A stretch of DNA of 64,000 nt from Flavobacterium sp. N502536. GTDB taxonomy: Bacteria; Bacteroidota; Bacteroidia; Flavobacteriales; Flavobacteriaceae. The stretch covers positions 4,898,001 through 4,962,000 of the forward strand of contig NZ_CP110011.1 of NCBI RefSeq assembly GCF_025947345.1. The letters are read 5' to 3'. Shown in pieces: positions 63,324 to 64,000 of this stretch. Every line of letters begins with the position of its first letter. Position 1 is the first letter of the stretch. A program made the translations under genes and the position numbers. Below the pieces are notes generated by a model. That model was not told the DNA's origin. It searched no databases and saw only the letters and a program-made list of their open reading frames with translations.

Positions 63324-63698
63324 ATGACACAATTTAGTAAAACAGTATTTATTGGTGACTTATTATTGTCGTCAATTTATACTTATGCTGATGAAAATAC
63401 ACGCGATTACACTTTGACTATAGCGACCGGAGATCAAAAAGTAATAAACTTTACACTGGATGCTGCCGAAAGTTCCTCTTTCAATATTTATGATGAAAAT
63501 CGAAATTTAATTTACTCCAGAGAGTCTGAAACAAACAAATTAGAAATATCAACAACAATAAGTTTAGAAGGCAGTTCGTCCGATTTTTACTTTTTAGAGA
63601 TAATAGAAAATGGTAAGGTGATGACGCACAAAATCGAAGTTACAGCAAAAAAAATAACAGCCAAAGCTGTAAGTGAGAGCCTTTCTTTACAAGATTAA
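63324..63698 (+). CDS. Small predicted beta-sandwich protein, probably exported
   Basis: The 124-residue protein begins with a weak signal-like segment (MTQFSKTVFIGDLLLSSIY). A strand-rich domain follows that resembles the small Ig-like or sorting-domain fold of Bacteroidota (FNIYDENRNLIYSRE, then DFYFLEIIENGKVMTHKIEV). I do not recognise a family. It has a clear promoter and terminator of its own, so it is a monocistronic gene. Export is likely but the signal is not classical. Confidence 0.6.
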   Translation: MTQFSKTVFIGDLLLSSIYTYADENTRDYTLTIATGDQKVINFTLDAAESSSFNIYDENRNLIYSRESETNKLEISTTISLEGSSSDFYFLEIIENGKVMTHKIEVTAKKITAKAVSESLSLQD

Positions 63699-63749
63699 CC
63701 TTTTTGCCCCCACAATCAAAGGACGACTCTATTTTGAGTTGAATAAGAG

Positions 63750-63772
63750 CAGCTCCATGAGCTGTTTTTTTT
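63750..63772 (+). terminator. Rho-independent terminator
   Basis: CAGCTC and GAGCTG form a six-base stem around CAT, followed by T8, 50 bases past the small beta-sandwich gene. Confidence 0.75.
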
Positions 63773-63835
63773 ATGATAAACACGCTATGTATTACTACTG
63801 GTTTTGGCTATTTTAGCCGCTAGGGGTTCGATTTC

Positions 63836-64000
63836 TTAAATCTCGGCTTTATAATAAAAATAAGCTCTCAGCTCTTTTCCGTTTGAATCAAAGCCAGATG
63901 ACTGATACGCTTTTATGTAAATTACAGTATTGCTTTTCCATTTAATCTCCTCTATTGTATAATCACTTTCTGAAAGACAGCTTTTATACTCTGTTAAGAA
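63836..64000 (-). CDS. 3' end of a gene cut by the right window edge
   Basis: A minus-strand frame is open from base 64000 down to a TAA at 63836-63838, giving the last 54 residues of a protein. It contains SESDYTIEEIKWKSNTVIYI and ends ELRAYFYYKAEI. Base composition and sequence look coding. The family cannot be determined from the tail. Confidence 0.6.
   Translation of the reverse strand, partial: FLTEYKSCLSESDYTIEEIKWKSNTVIYIKAYQSSGFDSNGKELRAYFYYKAEI

Noticed and set aside
1..64000. CRISPR arrays, insertion sequences, prophage, rRNA or tRNA genes
   Set aside because: No regularly spaced repeats, transposase or integrase genes, phage structural genes or RNA gene structures were seen.

Overview
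The window looks like a chromosomal segment of a Flavobacterium-type Bacteroidota. Signs of this are AT-rich DNA, short intergenic spacers with no obvious Shine-Dalgarno sequences, a TAnnTTTG-type promoter, many Bacteroidota-style lipoproteins, a protease with a type IX secretion (T9SS) C-terminal sorting domain, and above all a Bacteroidota-specific subtype iii type VI secretion system (T6SSiii).

Layout. 1-2553: tandem condensation-fold acyltransferases and a membrane protein. 2649-9308: nine consecutive minus-strand genes for exported, lipid-anchored or membrane proteins of unknown function. 9703-14023: an FAD amino-acid oxidase and a ThDP 2-keto acid decarboxylase, which should act in sequence (amino acid to keto acid to aldehyde), then a methyltransferase. 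14128-16122: a secreted parallel beta-helix protein and an AraC regulator. 16414-21216: an S9 peptidase, a two-component system and a small secreted protein. 21329-25884: an ABC-2 permease/M1-peptidase fusion and its ATPase. 26434-28468: a trans-3-hydroxy-L-proline dehydratase and a pyrroline-2-carboxylate reductase-type enzyme, which together would convert 3-hydroxyproline to proline.

The T6SSiii island runs from about 28650 to 57140. tssB-tssC (sheath) are divergent from a long minus-strand operon: tssE, tssF, tssH (ClpV), tssG, tssN, tssK, two small membrane proteins, a PKD protein, tssR and a winged-helix/membrane protein. No tssJ, tssL or tssM was found, as expected for subtype iii. Next come hcp (tssD), set between strong hairpins, and an effector module: a membrane protein with an unknown effector candidate; a glucosaminidase-type peptidoglycan hydrolase with a lipoprotein; VgrG; a helical-repeat candidate adaptor; and a 1408-residue PAAR/Rhs protein whose last ~138 residues look like an ADP-ribosyltransferase toxin. 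The Rhs gene overlaps a gene for a NADAR-domain protein. NADAR enzymes remove ADP-ribose, so this pair reads as a toxin plus an enzymatic immunity protein that erases the modification. Downstream lies a graveyard of displaced parts: an orphan Rhs core fragment duplicated from the main gene, an orphan small acidic gene and a broken peptide.

The right end (57484-64000) holds a HEIGH metalloprotease lipoprotein, a divergent subtilisin-like protease exported by T9SS, a META-domain protein, a small predicted beta-sandwich protein with a good Flavobacterium promoter, and the 3' end of another gene cut by the window edge. The most interesting points are the Rhs-ART/NADAR pair, the adaptor-like gene between VgrG and Rhs, the two other effector/immunity candidates, and a three-armed RNA structure in front of hcp.
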